Part shown: in pieces, positions 9,093 through 17,577 of the stretch
Numbering within the stretch: the first letter of the stretch is position 1
How the letters are laid out: each line of letters begins with the position of its first letter
DNA from: an uncultured Lachnospiraceae bacterium
GTDB lineage: Bacteria; Bacillota; Clostridia; Lachnospirales; Lachnospiraceae
Assembly: GCA_947571775.1 (NCBI GenBank)
Contig: CANOZK010000002.1
Coordinates: forward strand, 186,001 to 250,000
DNA: 64,000 nt
Direction of reading: 5' to 3'
Notes under the pieces: generated by a model
What the model was told of the DNA's origin: nothing
The model's database searches: none
Seen by the model: the letters and a program-made list of their open reading frames with translations, nothing else
Made by a program: the position numbers and the translations under genes

Positions 9093-9596
9093 TTATTTTT
9101 CTATTTGATGAAGGGTAATTTCACTGCATAGCTGGACAAATCCTGCTTCCAGGGCGCAGTCTATAACCATTTTCTTATCCTCTTCTTTATCAAAATCATA
9201 CATTTGGGACAACAATCCATAGACTTTCTGGCTTCGGTTTTCTTCTTCCATGTTTTCCATAAATACATCCAGTAAAGTGGTCAGCGCGTCTTTGGAGTAG
9301 GGATTGTAATGCAGAGCCATCATAAGATGGTCAATGGCTTCTGGTATCTGATTTCTTACAATGTCGCTGTATCCCAAGAAAATACCTACCGCCTCCAGGC
9401 AGTTTATAATTTCTGCGTTATTTAGTCCTTCTGCCTGCAATTCTTCCAATGTATAGGTGTTTTCCAGATAAATACTTTTTTCATTTAAAATTTTTTCATC
9501 TTCCGGGCTGGTTTTCTGTAAGGGATTATCCAGTTTTAATACCAACTGCTGTAATTCCTGCAGATCTTCCTGCAAATGTGCTATGATCTGTGACAT
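9093..9596 (-). CDS. Protein of unknown function, helical, in the flagellin region
   Basis: A 167-residue, soluble, acidic and mostly helical protein (MSQIIAHLQEDLQELQQLVLKL...). The middle part (AIDHLMMALHYNPYSKDALTTLLDVF) looks like one tetratricopeptide-type repeat. No catalytic motif is seen. It lies 18 bp downstream of a GT2 gene and ahead of flagellin, all on one strand. The repeat-like helices and position suggest a partner of the flagellin-modifying enzymes, but I do not recognise the family. Confidence 0.6.
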   Translation of the reverse strand: MSQIIAHLQEDLQELQQLVLKLDNPLQKTSPEDEKILNEKSIYLENTYTLEELQAEGLNNAEIINCLEAVGIFLGYSDIVRNQIPEAIDHLMMALHYNPYSKDALTTLLDVFMENMEEENRSQKVYGLLSQMYDFDKEEDKKMVIDCALEAGFVQLCSEITLHQIEK

Positions 9597-9614
9597 GATA
9601 ATTCATCTTCTCCT

Positions 9615-10682
9615 TTATTTTATAGTTTTTAGTCTGTCTTGAGCTTTCTGATATCCTTTGTCAGAAGATTCTTTGTAATATTTCTTAGCTTTTTTTATAT
9701 CTCCGTTTACTTCATACCAGGTTCCCAAATTATAAGCTGCTTTATAAGACCCAGCGCCTAAATCTTCTTCATCCTGCATATTCGTGCCAATTTCCAGGCA
9801 GTGTAAATAAGATTGCTCAATTTTCGGCAGATAACCAATATAACGAGCGGTATCGGATAACACCAATTGAGTATAAAACACGCCGCAGAAAAAATGAAAT
9901 GACGCATAATTTTTCAAGCGGTTTTCTTCCAAATGAATGATTTCAAGAATTTCAGTATAATTTTTATGATTCATTAAGCTATAAAGATATCCCACAATCC
10001 CTTTTGCTCGGTAAGGGGCTTGTAATGAAACTTCCTTATAAAATTTATGGAACATGTCCAATGCTTGCTTTTCTTCTCCCAATACCTGATAAGAACCGGC
10101 TATTTTATAGAGCAGATAAGCATTGTATGGACATTCCTGTAATTCTCGAAGTAAATAAGGCAGATTTCTTTTTTCCTTTTCTCCCGTTTTCAAATAGCCG
10201 TCATGCTCCACAGAGATGGGCAGTAGTACAGAAGGAAGGCTGCTGTCTACCTGTTCATGAATTTTCCCTTTGTAACCTACACCTTTTGGCAATAAACGGC
10301 TAATTCTGGTTTTGCAGTAAGATTTTTCTCCATTTTCCAGATAAACATCTTGTCTGTAAATATCTCCCAAATAGAGAGGAGATTCCAGGAATGGGGCAAT
10401 CTCTTCTCTGCTGCCTGCCGAAATATATTCGTCTGCATCCAGTATTAGATTCCAGTCCGCATCCGAAAGGGATAAGGCATAATTCCTGGCGTCTGAAAAA
10501 TCATTTTTCCAGGCGTATGTATACACTTTGGCTCCTGCTAAGCGGGCGATTTCCTGAGTGCGATCCTGGGAGCCTGTATCTACAACAATGATCTGATCTA
10601 CAAGAGGCTGCGCGCTGTCCAGACACCGTTTCAGACACCGTTCTTCATTTTTGACAATCATGACTAAGGCAATTGTTTTCAT
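9615..10682 (-). CDS. GT2 glycosyltransferase with TPR/Sel1-like C terminus
   Basis: A 355-residue protein. The GT-A domain is textbook: IALVMIVKNEERCLKRCLDS, IIVVDTGSQDRTQEIA, KNDFSDARNYALS, and the DXD-type metal site LILDADEYI. After about residue 190 come helical repeats ending in YNLGTWYEVNGDIKKAKKYYKESSDKGYQKAQ, a clear Sel1/TPR-type unit. Likely transfers a sugar to a protein or to another sugar, with flagellin as the probable acceptor because of its place in the cluster. Confidence 0.87.
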   Translation of the reverse strand: MKTIALVMIVKNEERCLKRCLDSAQPLVDQIIVVDTGSQDRTQEIARLAGAKVYTYAWKNDFSDARNYALSLSDADWNLILDADEYISAGSREEIAPFLESPLYLGDIYRQDVYLENGEKSYCKTRISRLLPKGVGYKGKIHEQVDSSLPSVLLPISVEHDGYLKTGEKEKRNLPYLLRELQECPYNAYLLYKIAGSYQVLGEEKQALDMFHKFYKEVSLQAPYRAKGIVGYLYSLMNHKNYTEILEIIHLEENRLKNYASFHFFCGVFYTQLVLSDTARYIGYLPKIEQSYLHCLEIGTNMQDEEDLGAGSYKAAYNLGTWYEVNGDIKKAKKYYKESSDKGYQKAQDRLKTIK

Positions 10683-10870
10683 AGGTTTCCATCCTTTCTC
10701 TTTCTTGTCATATGTTTAATATAGCATAAGCCCTTTAGCAAAAACAACCCTCTTTGAAGGTATTTTTACGCGATACAGTAAAAAAGAACTGCCAAACACC
10801 TTCCTTACTACTACTTTTATCATCTGAAAATTTATGGTATAATTGTATTATAAAATTAGGAGGCAGTTTT

Positions 10871-11374
10871 ATGAATATTCAAAAAGACTCTACATCTTCT
10901 TTCCTGAATATGCTGTCTGGCATCAAAGAGCAGCTATTCCAACAAAAGCGTCAGGCGATTGTTTATACAGAACAGATGATCCAAAGTAAAGATTCGTCTT
11001 ATATATCACAGATCCTAACTTGTTTTCCCATAGAGAACTATCAACTCCCACAGTTGGATGCTGATATGCGCAAGCTGTCCATAATCTGTGAAATCGTCGC
11101 CGCGGAAGAGAAGCTTCCCGCTGCTCGGATGTTTTTTCTGGAACGAGTGGAAACGTTTGATGGTCTGATCCAAAAATATATATGGATTACGTTTTTACTG
11201 CGCAGGCTGGAATTTGATCTGCCAGAGGAGGCCTTGCGAGAGACGGCTGCCGTTCTTATCGAGGAACGAATATCCATATGTGCTCTTCGCAAGATTACAG
11301 ATTGTGAACTTTTTGCCGATGGGGACAATGTGTACAGCCAAGCATTGAACATGATAGGAGGAACCTTAAAATAG
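10871..11374 (+). CDS. Protein of unknown function upstream of a glycosyltransferase-like gene
   Basis: A 167-residue, helical, soluble protein with no recognised motif (MNIQKDSTSSFLNMLSGIKEQLF...). Start ATG at 10871 has TAGGAGG about 9 bases upstream; a longer in-frame start at 10754 has none. Its last codons overlap the start region of the next gene: an AGGAGG (11356-11361) sits inside this gene, and the TAG stop (11372-11374) overlaps the ATA at 11371. See the finding on unusual initiation or frameshifting. Divergent from the GT2 gene at 9615-10682. Confidence 0.65.
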   Translation: MNIQKDSTSSFLNMLSGIKEQLFQQKRQAIVYTEQMIQSKDSSYISQILTCFPIENYQLPQLDADMRKLSIICEIVAAEEKLPAARMFFLERVETFDGLIQKYIWITFLLRRLEFDLPEEALRETAAVLIEERISICALRKITDCELFADGDNVYSQALNMIGGTLK

Positions 11375-12072
11375 ATACCAATAAGAAACTAGACGATAAG
11401 AAAATTTGCTTTATCATCTGCTATAATCAAGAACTATACTTAAAAGAATGTCTACTGTATTTACAGCAACTTCATGTGCCGGATGGCTTTTCCATTGACC
11501 TCCTGACAATCTCAGACGCGCCTTCTATGACAGAGGGCTATCAGGCAGCTATGGAGGAAAGCGACGCTAAATACAAGATTTATATGCATCAGGATGTATT
11601 TATTCTGTATCCCTATTTTCTGGACAGCCTGGTACAGATTTTCCAGATGTATTCTAAGATTGGTATAGTAGGTATGGCAGGATCGCCTGTTTTTCCCTCT
11701 GATTATATGATGTGGTCGGAAAAGATTATCGGAAATCTTTATGACAGGGAGACAGACCCCTGCGACTATGACAAATATCGTTATGAATTGAACCATGGCC
11801 TTTATGCAGTGGATGCCATAGACGGATTTCTAATGGCCACGGCCTACGATCTCCCCTGGCGCACGGATCTCCTCGACGGATGGGATTTCTATGATGTTTC
11901 GCAGAGTTTTGAGTTTCGCAAGCATGGTTACAAGATCGCAGTACCAGAACAGCATTGTCCCTGGTGCCTGCACGATGACGGCAAGATTCTGAATCTCTGG
12001 AATTATGACCGTTATCGCCAGATTTGCATGAAAGAATATCCGCTTTCCCTCTTGCGTCCAGGGTCCCATTAA
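11371..12072 (+). CDS. Glycosyltransferase-like protein (GT-A type), apparent ATA start
   Basis: The frame reads KICFIICYNQELYLKECLLYLQQL, then the YKIYMHQDVFIL metal-site region, GMAGSPVFPSDYMMWSEK and a closing WNYDRYRQI, as in the glycosyltransferase-like family of the Glyco_tranf_2_5 kind. A GTG at 11476 would cut off the conserved first strand. Upstream of it the frame is open back to a TGA at 11305, with no ATG, GTG or TTG. The only well-placed candidate is ATA at 11371, 9 bases after AGGAGG. A -1 frameshift from the previous gene at CTTAAAA is the alternative. About 233 residues from ATA. Confidence 0.68.
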   Translation: MDTNKKLDDKKICFIICYNQELYLKECLLYLQQLHVPDGFSIDLLTISDAPSMTEGYQAAMEESDAKYKIYMHQDVFILYPYFLDSLVQIFQMYSKIGIVGMAGSPVFPSDYMMWSEKIIGNLYDRETDPCDYDKYRYELNHGLYAVDAIDGFLMATAYDLPWRTDLLDGWDFYDVSQSFEFRKHGYKIAVPEQHCPWCLHDDGKILNLWNYDRYRQICMKEYPLSLLRPGSH

Positions 12073-12116
12073 TGGTATAGTTGTATGGAGAAATCATTGA
12101 AAAGGAGGTTGGATCC

Positions 12117-12764
12117 GTGCCCCAGAACAAATGGAGAAAAGCAAGCATATATAATATGGAACATGAACATATCTGTGATGTGGCGGTGGAAGTGAGAAGT
12201 GAGGATATCACTCTAGTTTTTCCAGAGACTATTCGAGAAGGTTCCTGGGAAGATGTCTATGTCGTATTTTACGACGAGATAAAGGGATTGCTTACGTATA
12301 AGTGTAAATTAATGGACTACAAACGCAGGTCGTCTCAACTGACGGCAAAATGTATTTTAGGGGAAGAACAAGGCGCGGTACAGCGGAGAAATGACTTGAA
12401 AATCCGCCAGATTATTCCGATTTCCATTCAGGCTACGAACAAAGCAGGCGAAAAGATAAACGTGGAAGCTACGATTCAGGATATCAGTGCCGGAGGGATC
12501 TTTTTTATCTCGGATTTTCTTTTTGAGGAGGGAGAAAGGTTTTCTTTTTTGTTTCGGCGGACAACAACACCAATGCGTTTGGAATGCGAAGTGCTTCGCC
12601 GTCAGCCTTACGAGGGAAAGGGAAACTTCAGCCGGGATCACCTGATGGGTTATGGCTGCAAATTTGTCAATTTGCCGGAGAATCGCGAAGCTGCGATCCG
12701 CTCTTATATATTCCGGGAAGACCTTTTGGTGCGTAAAAGAGAACGGGAACGTATGAGACTATAA
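12117..12764 (+). CDS. YcgR-like PilZ domain protein (c-di-GMP flagellar brake type)
   Basis: A 215-residue protein with an N-terminal YcgR-type domain and a C-terminal PilZ domain. The PilZ part shows QRRNDLK near residue 93 and DISAGG near 138. The usual RxxxR motif reads RxxxK here, while DxSxxG is intact. Such proteins bind cyclic di-GMP and slow the flagellar motor. The start is taken as GTG at 12117, which has AAGGAGG 8 bases upstream; the ATG at 12081 lacks a site. Its position next to the flagellin island fits a motility role. Confidence 0.85.
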   Translation: MPQNKWRKASIYNMEHEHICDVAVEVRSEDITLVFPETIREGSWEDVYVVFYDEIKGLLTYKCKLMDYKRRSSQLTAKCILGEEQGAVQRRNDLKIRQIIPISIQATNKAGEKINVEATIQDISAGGIFFISDFLFEEGERFSFLFRRTTTPMRLECEVLRRQPYEGKGNFSRDHLMGYGCKFVNLPENREAAIRSYIFREDLLVRKRERERMRL

Positions 12765-12785
12765 GGGTTAAGCTTCATTGTAACA

Positions 12786-12832
12786 GAATCCGCCCTATTT
12801 AAATGTTTGCCTATGGCAAAAAGGGCGGATTC
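12786..12832 (+). terminator. Hairpin after the PilZ gene
   Basis: GAATCCGCCCT pairs perfectly with AGGGCGGATTC across a 25-base loop. There is no U-run after it (TTGCTGCC), so it may be a stability hairpin or a weak terminator. Confidence 0.6.
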
Positions 12833-12974
12833 TTGCTGCCAACTGCGCAATGGCTGTGCAGTTTCAGTCTAATTCTGCCTCATAAAGACAGTGAAATGTA
12901 ACAAAATTTATAAGAACTTCCCACATTTTTTATAAAAATTGCTTGAAACCAGTTCTAAGATATGTTATAGTAAG

Positions 12975-13075
12975 AAAGTAAAAGGAACAACCGCTCACAC
13001 GGGTTACAGTTGAAGAATGAACATAGAAAATGCCACTCAGCAGCTTACCAGAGTTTAAGAGTGGTTTTTCTATTG
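12975..13075 (+). promoter_or_regulatory. Structured leader with attenuator-like hairpin upstream of the corrinoid uptake operon
   Basis: The region holds GGAAC, a small AACCG/CGGTT-type stem-loop and AAATGCCACTC, which resembles the conserved GCCAC of cobalamin riboswitches. CCACTC (13033-13038) pairs with GAGTGG (about 13059-13064), followed by TTTTTCT, so the hairpin could act as a terminator that competes with an aptamer. The full cobalamin box set is not visible. The rest of 12833-13133 holds a weak promoter (TTGCTT, 18 bp, TGTTAT near 12940) and nothing else I can name. Confidence 0.35.
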
Positions 13076-13133
13076 TAAAAACGGAGACTTTTTGACACAA
13101 TTGACTTGCATATGTACAGAAAGGACAAAAACT

Positions 13134-14135
13134 ATGGGAAAAAAATGGATAGCACTGCTGATGTCGGCAGTCTTGGTACTATCGACGGTGGGTTTGAGCG
13201 GATGCGGAGGAAACAGCCAGGAGAAGGATGTCAAAGACATCCCGACGACTGCCGCAAAGAAAGAGGACATGGATAAAACGCAAACAGAGGACACACAAAG
13301 CAGCGTCGAAGATACGGAATATCCTCTTACGATTACAGACGGCCTTGGAGACGAAATTACGTTTGAAAAAGAGCCGGAGCGCGTGATTTCCCTGGCGCCT
13401 GCCAATACAGAAATTTTATTTGCGCTGGGCGCGGGCGACCGGATAAAAGGAAGGACAGACTATTGCTCCTATCCAGAAGAGGCTTCCGAGGTAGAATCGA
13501 TTGGAACGTATTCCGAGCCGAACACAGAACTGATTATTTCTATGGAACCGGATGTAGTCTTTGCCACGGATTATGTAGACGACAGCATCCGGGAACAGAT
13601 AGAATCCACAGGGGCAAAGGTAGTCGTGTATACTTCAAAAAATGTGTACGTTGTACTGGATCTCATCATCCAGATGGGTCTGATTTTGAATTTGAATGAA
13701 AATGCTGCCGAGCTGGTAGATTCCATGAATACAGAGTTGGAAGAGATAGAGCAGATTGTGGCTTCTAATCAGGAAGAGAAATCGGTATTTGTTGACCTTG
13801 GTTCTTTTTACAGTGTAGGACCGGGAGCCCTGCTTTATGATATGCTGGATCAGATCGGCGTGACAAATATTACCGCAGATACCGAAACCGCATATCCTCA
13901 GCTTTCTGTGGAATCCATCATTGAGAAGAATCCAGATGTCTATATTTCTCTATATTCCTCGCCGGACGAGTTAAAGCAGACCGCCGGGTTGGACGAACTA
14001 GACTGCATCAAGAATAACAATATCATTTTCTTTGAAGCGCTTTCCCAAGAAGCAGATATCATTCAGAGGCCAAGCCCCCGTGTTGTAGAGGGTATCCGGC
14101 TTTTGGCAGAGAAAATTTATCCCGATTTGTTTTAA
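13134..14135 (+). CDS. btuF: Cobalamin/cobinamide ABC transporter substrate-binding lipoprotein (BtuF-like)
   Basis: A 333-residue lipoprotein. The signal peptide ends in the lipobox LSGCGG (Cys about residue 25), followed by a polar linker. The body is a helical-backbone periplasmic-binding fold: ERVISLAPANTEILFALGAGDRIKGRTDYC, SYPEEASEVESIGTY, EPDVVFATDYV. Start ATG at 13134 has GAAAGGA ahead; the frame extends to 13092 only through a TTG. It is the first gene of a four-gene operon ending in CbiZ, which points to corrinoids rather than iron siderophores. Confidence 0.85.
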   Translation: MGKKWIALLMSAVLVLSTVGLSGCGGNSQEKDVKDIPTTAAKKEDMDKTQTEDTQSSVEDTEYPLTITDGLGDEITFEKEPERVISLAPANTEILFALGAGDRIKGRTDYCSYPEEASEVESIGTYSEPNTELIISMEPDVVFATDYVDDSIREQIESTGAKVVVYTSKNVYVVLDLIIQMGLILNLNENAAELVDSMNTELEEIEQIVASNQEEKSVFVDLGSFYSVGPGALLYDMLDQIGVTNITADTETAYPQLSVESIIEKNPDVYISLYSSPDELKQTAGLDELDCIKNNNIIFFEALSQEADIIQRPSPRVVEGIRLLAEKIYPDLF

Positions 14136-14154
14136 AAATTAAAGAGAGAAACAA

Positions 14155-15192
14155 ATGAAAAAAATAGACAGAAAATGGGCAATTCCCCTGTCCATCGCAA
14201 TATGTTTGATAATTATGTATATCTGCACTGTGACAGGAGTCGCCTCCATTTCATTCCGGGATGCCAACCGCATCCTGCTCCATGAGATTTTTCATCTGAA
14301 TGTTGATCTAGAAGGAATTTCAAACGGCAGCATCACCATTATCCGAAATGTGCGCCTTCCCAGGGTCGTGCTGGGTTTTCTCGCCGGTGCATCGCTGGCG
14401 GTATGCGGCTGTGGTTTTCAGGGAATTTTCAAAAATCCCATGGCAGACCCTTTCGTGCTGGGCGTATCGTCAGGCGCAGCTCTGGGTGCGTCCATCGGCA
14501 TTGTCCTACATTTTGACAGCAGGCTGCTGGGAATGAGCGGGACAACCGTGCTGGCGTTTGCCGGAGCTTTTCTGACGATTTTGCTGGTATACAATATTTC
14601 AAAAGTCGGAAAGAAAGTTCCGGTATCCACGCTGCTCCTGTCCGGGATTGCGGTAAGCCAGACGTTGTCGGCGGCGATGTCCGTCATTATGATTATGAAT
14701 AAACAGAGCATGGATCAGATTATGTTCTGGACAATGGGAAGCCTGAATGGAAAAGGCTGGAATCAGATTCTCACGGTACTCCCATACAGCCTCTTAGGAA
14801 TCCTGCTGCTTTTTACCACATGCAGGGAATTGGATATTATGCTGACCGGGGAGGATACGGCGATTCAACTGGGCGTCAACGTAGAATTTCTGAAAAAGAA
14901 AGTCTTGTTCGCCGCCACGGTTATCACAGCGGCCGTGATCTCCGTCACCGGAATTATTGGATTTGTAGGGCTTGTCGTGCCTCATATTGTGCGTATGATT
15001 ACAGGCCCCAAGCATCGCACTTTGATGCCTCTGTCTCTGATTTTTGGAGGAACCTTTCTGATTATCTGTGATACAGCAGCCAGAAGTCTTGCTGTATGGG
15101 AAATCCCGGTAGGCATTATCACATCGCTTTGCGGCGGCCCATTCTTTATTTATCTGCTTAGCAGGATGAAGAAAGGGGGAAATTTCTCATGA
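14155..15192 (+). CDS. btuC: Corrinoid ABC transporter permease (BtuC/FecCD family)
   Basis: A 345-residue membrane protein with about ten hydrophobic helices. FecCD family marks are visible: RLPRVVLGFLAGASLAVCGCGFQGIFKNPMADPFVLGVSSGAALGA in the first third and TGIIGFVGLVVPHIVRMITG, the ATPase-contact loop, in the last third. Starts 19 bp after the binding-protein gene and its end overlaps the ATPase start (ATGA). Family members also carry iron chelates; the CbiZ neighbour supports B12 precursors. Confidence 0.9.
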   Translation: MKKIDRKWAIPLSIAICLIIMYICTVTGVASISFRDANRILLHEIFHLNVDLEGISNGSITIIRNVRLPRVVLGFLAGASLAVCGCGFQGIFKNPMADPFVLGVSSGAALGASIGIVLHFDSRLLGMSGTTVLAFAGAFLTILLVYNISKVGKKVPVSTLLLSGIAVSQTLSAAMSVIMIMNKQSMDQIMFWTMGSLNGKGWNQILTVLPYSLLGILLLFTTCRELDIMLTGEDTAIQLGVNVEFLKKKVLFAATVITAAVISVTGIIGFVGLVVPHIVRMITGPKHRTLMPLSLIFGGTFLIICDTAARSLAVWEIPVGIITSLCGGPFFIYLLSRMKKGGNFS

Positions 15193-16445
15193 GCGGGAAA
15201 ATACTGGAATTTAGTCATGTTGCGGCCGGATACGGAGATCGGGAAATCCTCAAAGACATTACCTTATCCATTCACGAGGGCGAATTTACCGGCTTAATCG
15301 GCTCTAACGGAACCGGAAAATCCACCTTGATTAAATGTATTTCCGGGCTGCTGCCTTTGAATCGCGGAAATATTTCCATCTGTGGAAAAGAAAATGCCAC
15401 GCTGAAAAGCCGGGAGCGAGCACAGCTGGTAGCGGTAGTCCCTCAGTCTTACCATGTGGAATACGATTTTACCGTGGAAGATATTGTGATGATGGGCAGA
15501 AACCCTTATCTGGGGTTCCGCAAAAGAGAAAGCCAGGAGGATTATGACATTGTATCGGAGGCCATGAAAGCCACAAATACCGAAGTTTTCCGCGGCCGGT
15601 TTTATAATGAGTTAAGCGGCGGTGAGCGCCAGCGCGTGATTCTGGCAAGGGCCATCGCCCAAAAGCCGAGAATCATCCTTCTGGACGAACCGACTTCTGC
15701 GCTGGATATCTATCATCAGATGGAAGTGATGGAACTGATTACAAAATTGAATCAGAAAGAACATATGACAGTACTGGCCGTGCTCCATGATATCAATATG
15801 GCTTCCCGGTTTTGCCAGAGGATTGTAATGCTCCAGGAAGGGACCGTTTTCATGGACGGAACGCCCCAGGAGGTGATTAACCGCAGAAACATGGAAGCCC
15901 TGTACCATATGAAGCTGATGATCCGGGAAAGTCCGCTGTTTCACAAACCCGAAATTGTGCCGATCCGCGTAATGGAACAGGAAAAGATTGAGGTGCCCCG
16001 GCATATCCATATCATCTGCGGCGCGGCAGAAGCGGTAAATCTGATTGAGGAACTGGATGCGCGGGGCTGCACGGTCACCGCGGGAGTTTTGGATAAGCAA
16101 AGCGAGGACTGGAAAATCTGCCATCAACTGGGGATTCCCTGTGTGGATATCGAGCCGTTCACTTCCGTCACAGAAGAAAAACAGGCAAAAAATCTGGAAC
16201 TGATGAAAGACGCAGATATGATTGTAGTTGCAAACGTGCCGTTTGGAGAGGGAAATATCCAGAACTTGCATGGATTGGAGTTCACATGTGGAAAAATTTA
16301 CATTCATAAGAATGCATTGTGCGACGATTATACGGACGGCAAGCTGGCGAAGCGGGTAAAAGATATCGAAAAACGAAAAGAAATCACTTATTTTGAAAAC
16401 GATCGGGAATTTCTGGATCTCTTAAAACAGACAGAAAGGCAGTAG
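15189..16445 (+). CDS. btuD: Corrinoid ABC transporter ATPase with extra C-terminal domain
   Basis: 418 residues. Residues 1-260 are an ABC ATPase: Walker A GSNGTGKST, signature LSGGERQR, Walker [13 protein letters not shown] and the switch His in VLHDINMA. The remaining 150 residues (from HIHIICGAAEAVNLIEEL) form an alpha/beta domain with DADMIVVANVPFGEGN. It is not part of normal BtuD, though similar long versions occur in archaeal and clostridial corrinoid importers. Its role is unknown; nucleotide binding or corrinoid sensing is a guess. It overlaps btuC by 4 bp and abuts cbiZ. Confidence 0.88.
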   Translation: MSGKILEFSHVAAGYGDREILKDITLSIHEGEFTGLIGSNGTGKSTLIKCISGLLPLNRGNISICGKENATLKSRERAQLVAVVPQSYHVEYDFTVEDIVMMGRNPYLGFRKRESQEDYDIVSEAMKATNTEVFRGRFYNELSGGERQRVILARAIAQKPRIILLDEPTSALDIYHQMEVMELITKLNQKEHMTVLAVLHDINMASRFCQRIVMLQEGTVFMDGTPQEVINRRNMEALYHMKLMIRESPLFHKPEIVPIRVMEQEKIEVPRHIHIICGAAEAVNLIEELDARGCTVTAGVLDKQSEDWKICHQLGIPCVDIEPFTSVTEEKQAKNLELMKDADMIVVANVPFGEGNIQNLHGLEFTCGKIYIHKNALCDDYTDGKLAKRVKDIEKRKEITYFENDREFLDLLKQTERQ

Positions 16446-17537
16446 ATGATGAAAATATACCAACTGGCAGGGGGCGATGAACTTCATTCCTATAAAAAAT
16501 CACTGGTTCTCTACTTTCACGGACCCCGGAAAGTATTGAGTACCGGCTTGAACCAGGGAGGGTGCCGGTCGGATCTGGAGGCCGTTTTTAACAATGATGG
16601 AAATCCCGGCCCAGGCGTACAGTTCGCACTGAGAGCCGACACCTATCGGGAACATCTGGATGTTGTGGCAGAGGAGGATCTGGGATTGGATCCGAAAAAA
16701 TGTTCTGGACTATGCACGGCGGCCAGCATGGACAACGTATCCATTCAGTCTATGAAGCACGAACACTTTACAGTGACCGCCATTGCGACAGGCGGGATCG
16801 AGGGCAACGGCGGGCGAATTGGAGATCCGGCCTGCCACAGTGAAAAACCAGGTACGATCAATATTCTGTTACATATAGACGCCAATCTTCTGGACGGCGC
16901 TTTGGTAAAAGCCCTGGTTTCCGGCACGGAGGCAAAGGTCGCAGCTATCCAGGAGCTGCTGGCTCCCAGCCGCTATTCCAGAGGGCTGGCAACGGGTTCC
17001 GGCACGGACGGAATCATCGTTGTATGCAATGCCGCCCCAGATAAAAAGCTGACCGACGCCGGGCAGCACAGCAAGCTTGGGGAATACATCGGCAAAACAG
17101 TCAAAAAAGCGGTAAAAGAAGCGCTATTCCTCCAAACGGGCCTATCCCCAAAATTCCAGCATGACATTATCCGGCGTATGGATCGCTTCGGGGTTACAGA
17201 AGACGCCCTGTGGCATGCCTATAAAAAGAAAATGCAAGCAGAACAGAAAGAATGCCTGCCGAGATATGTGTTTGAAGACAAGCTGGATAACTTAAAGACA
17301 GACGACACTCTAGTAACCTACACTTCTCTGTTTGCACATCTTCTGGATCAGATAGATTGGGAACTGCTAAAGCCAAAAGAAGCCTGGCAGGCGGGAAGCC
17401 GCCTTCTGGAGATGGCCGGCATGAAGGATTTTAGAGAAATGGAAATACCAGATGATTCTGCGGTGCCGTGGATGACTCAGAGATACATAGACGGCCTACT
17501 GTTGCTTCTGGAACAAGACGCCTGCCCCATGTGCTGA
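16446..17537 (+). CDS. cbiZ: Adenosylcobinamide amidohydrolase with C-terminal extension
   Basis: CbiZ cleaves the aminopropanol side chain of imported adenosylcobinamide to give adenosylcobyric acid, so that salvaged corrinoids can re-enter B12 synthesis. The core (about residues 15-225) shows STGLNQGGCRSDLEAVFN, CTAASMDN, ATGGIEGNGGRIGDP, TINILLHI and ATGSGTDGIIV, all typical. About 120 further residues (MDRFGVTEDALWHAYKKKM... to CPMC) go beyond the usual length and are helical with no motif I know. It is last in the importer operon, with no gap after the ATPase. Confidence 0.88.
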   Translation: MMKIYQLAGGDELHSYKKSLVLYFHGPRKVLSTGLNQGGCRSDLEAVFNNDGNPGPGVQFALRADTYREHLDVVAEEDLGLDPKKCSGLCTAASMDNVSIQSMKHEHFTVTAIATGGIEGNGGRIGDPACHSEKPGTINILLHIDANLLDGALVKALVSGTEAKVAAIQELLAPSRYSRGLATGSGTDGIIVVCNAAPDKKLTDAGQHSKLGEYIGKTVKKAVKEALFLQTGLSPKFQHDIIRRMDRFGVTEDALWHAYKKKMQAEQKECLPRYVFEDKLDNLKTDDTLVTYTSLFAHLLDQIDWELLKPKEAWQAGSRLLEMAGMKDFREMEIPDDSAVPWMTQRYIDGLLLLLEQDACPMC

Positions 17538-17557
17538 CGGGACGGGCGTTATTTTTT
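17518..17557 (+). terminator. Possible terminator overlapping the end of cbiZ
   Basis: ACGCC...GGCGT with an inner CCC/GGG pairing, followed by TTATTTTTTC. The 5' arm lies in the last cbiZ codons. Confidence 0.5.
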
Positions 17558-17577
17558 CTTTTTGTGGTTTCCTTTTA

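Noticed and set aside
11476..12072. GTG at 11476 as the true start of the GT-like gene
   Set aside because: No ribosome site there, and it would remove the first beta-strand (KICFIICYNQE) that fits the family.
12975..13075. Confident call of a cobalamin riboswitch
   Set aside because: The GCCAC element alone is too short, and the flanking helices of the class could not be drawn.
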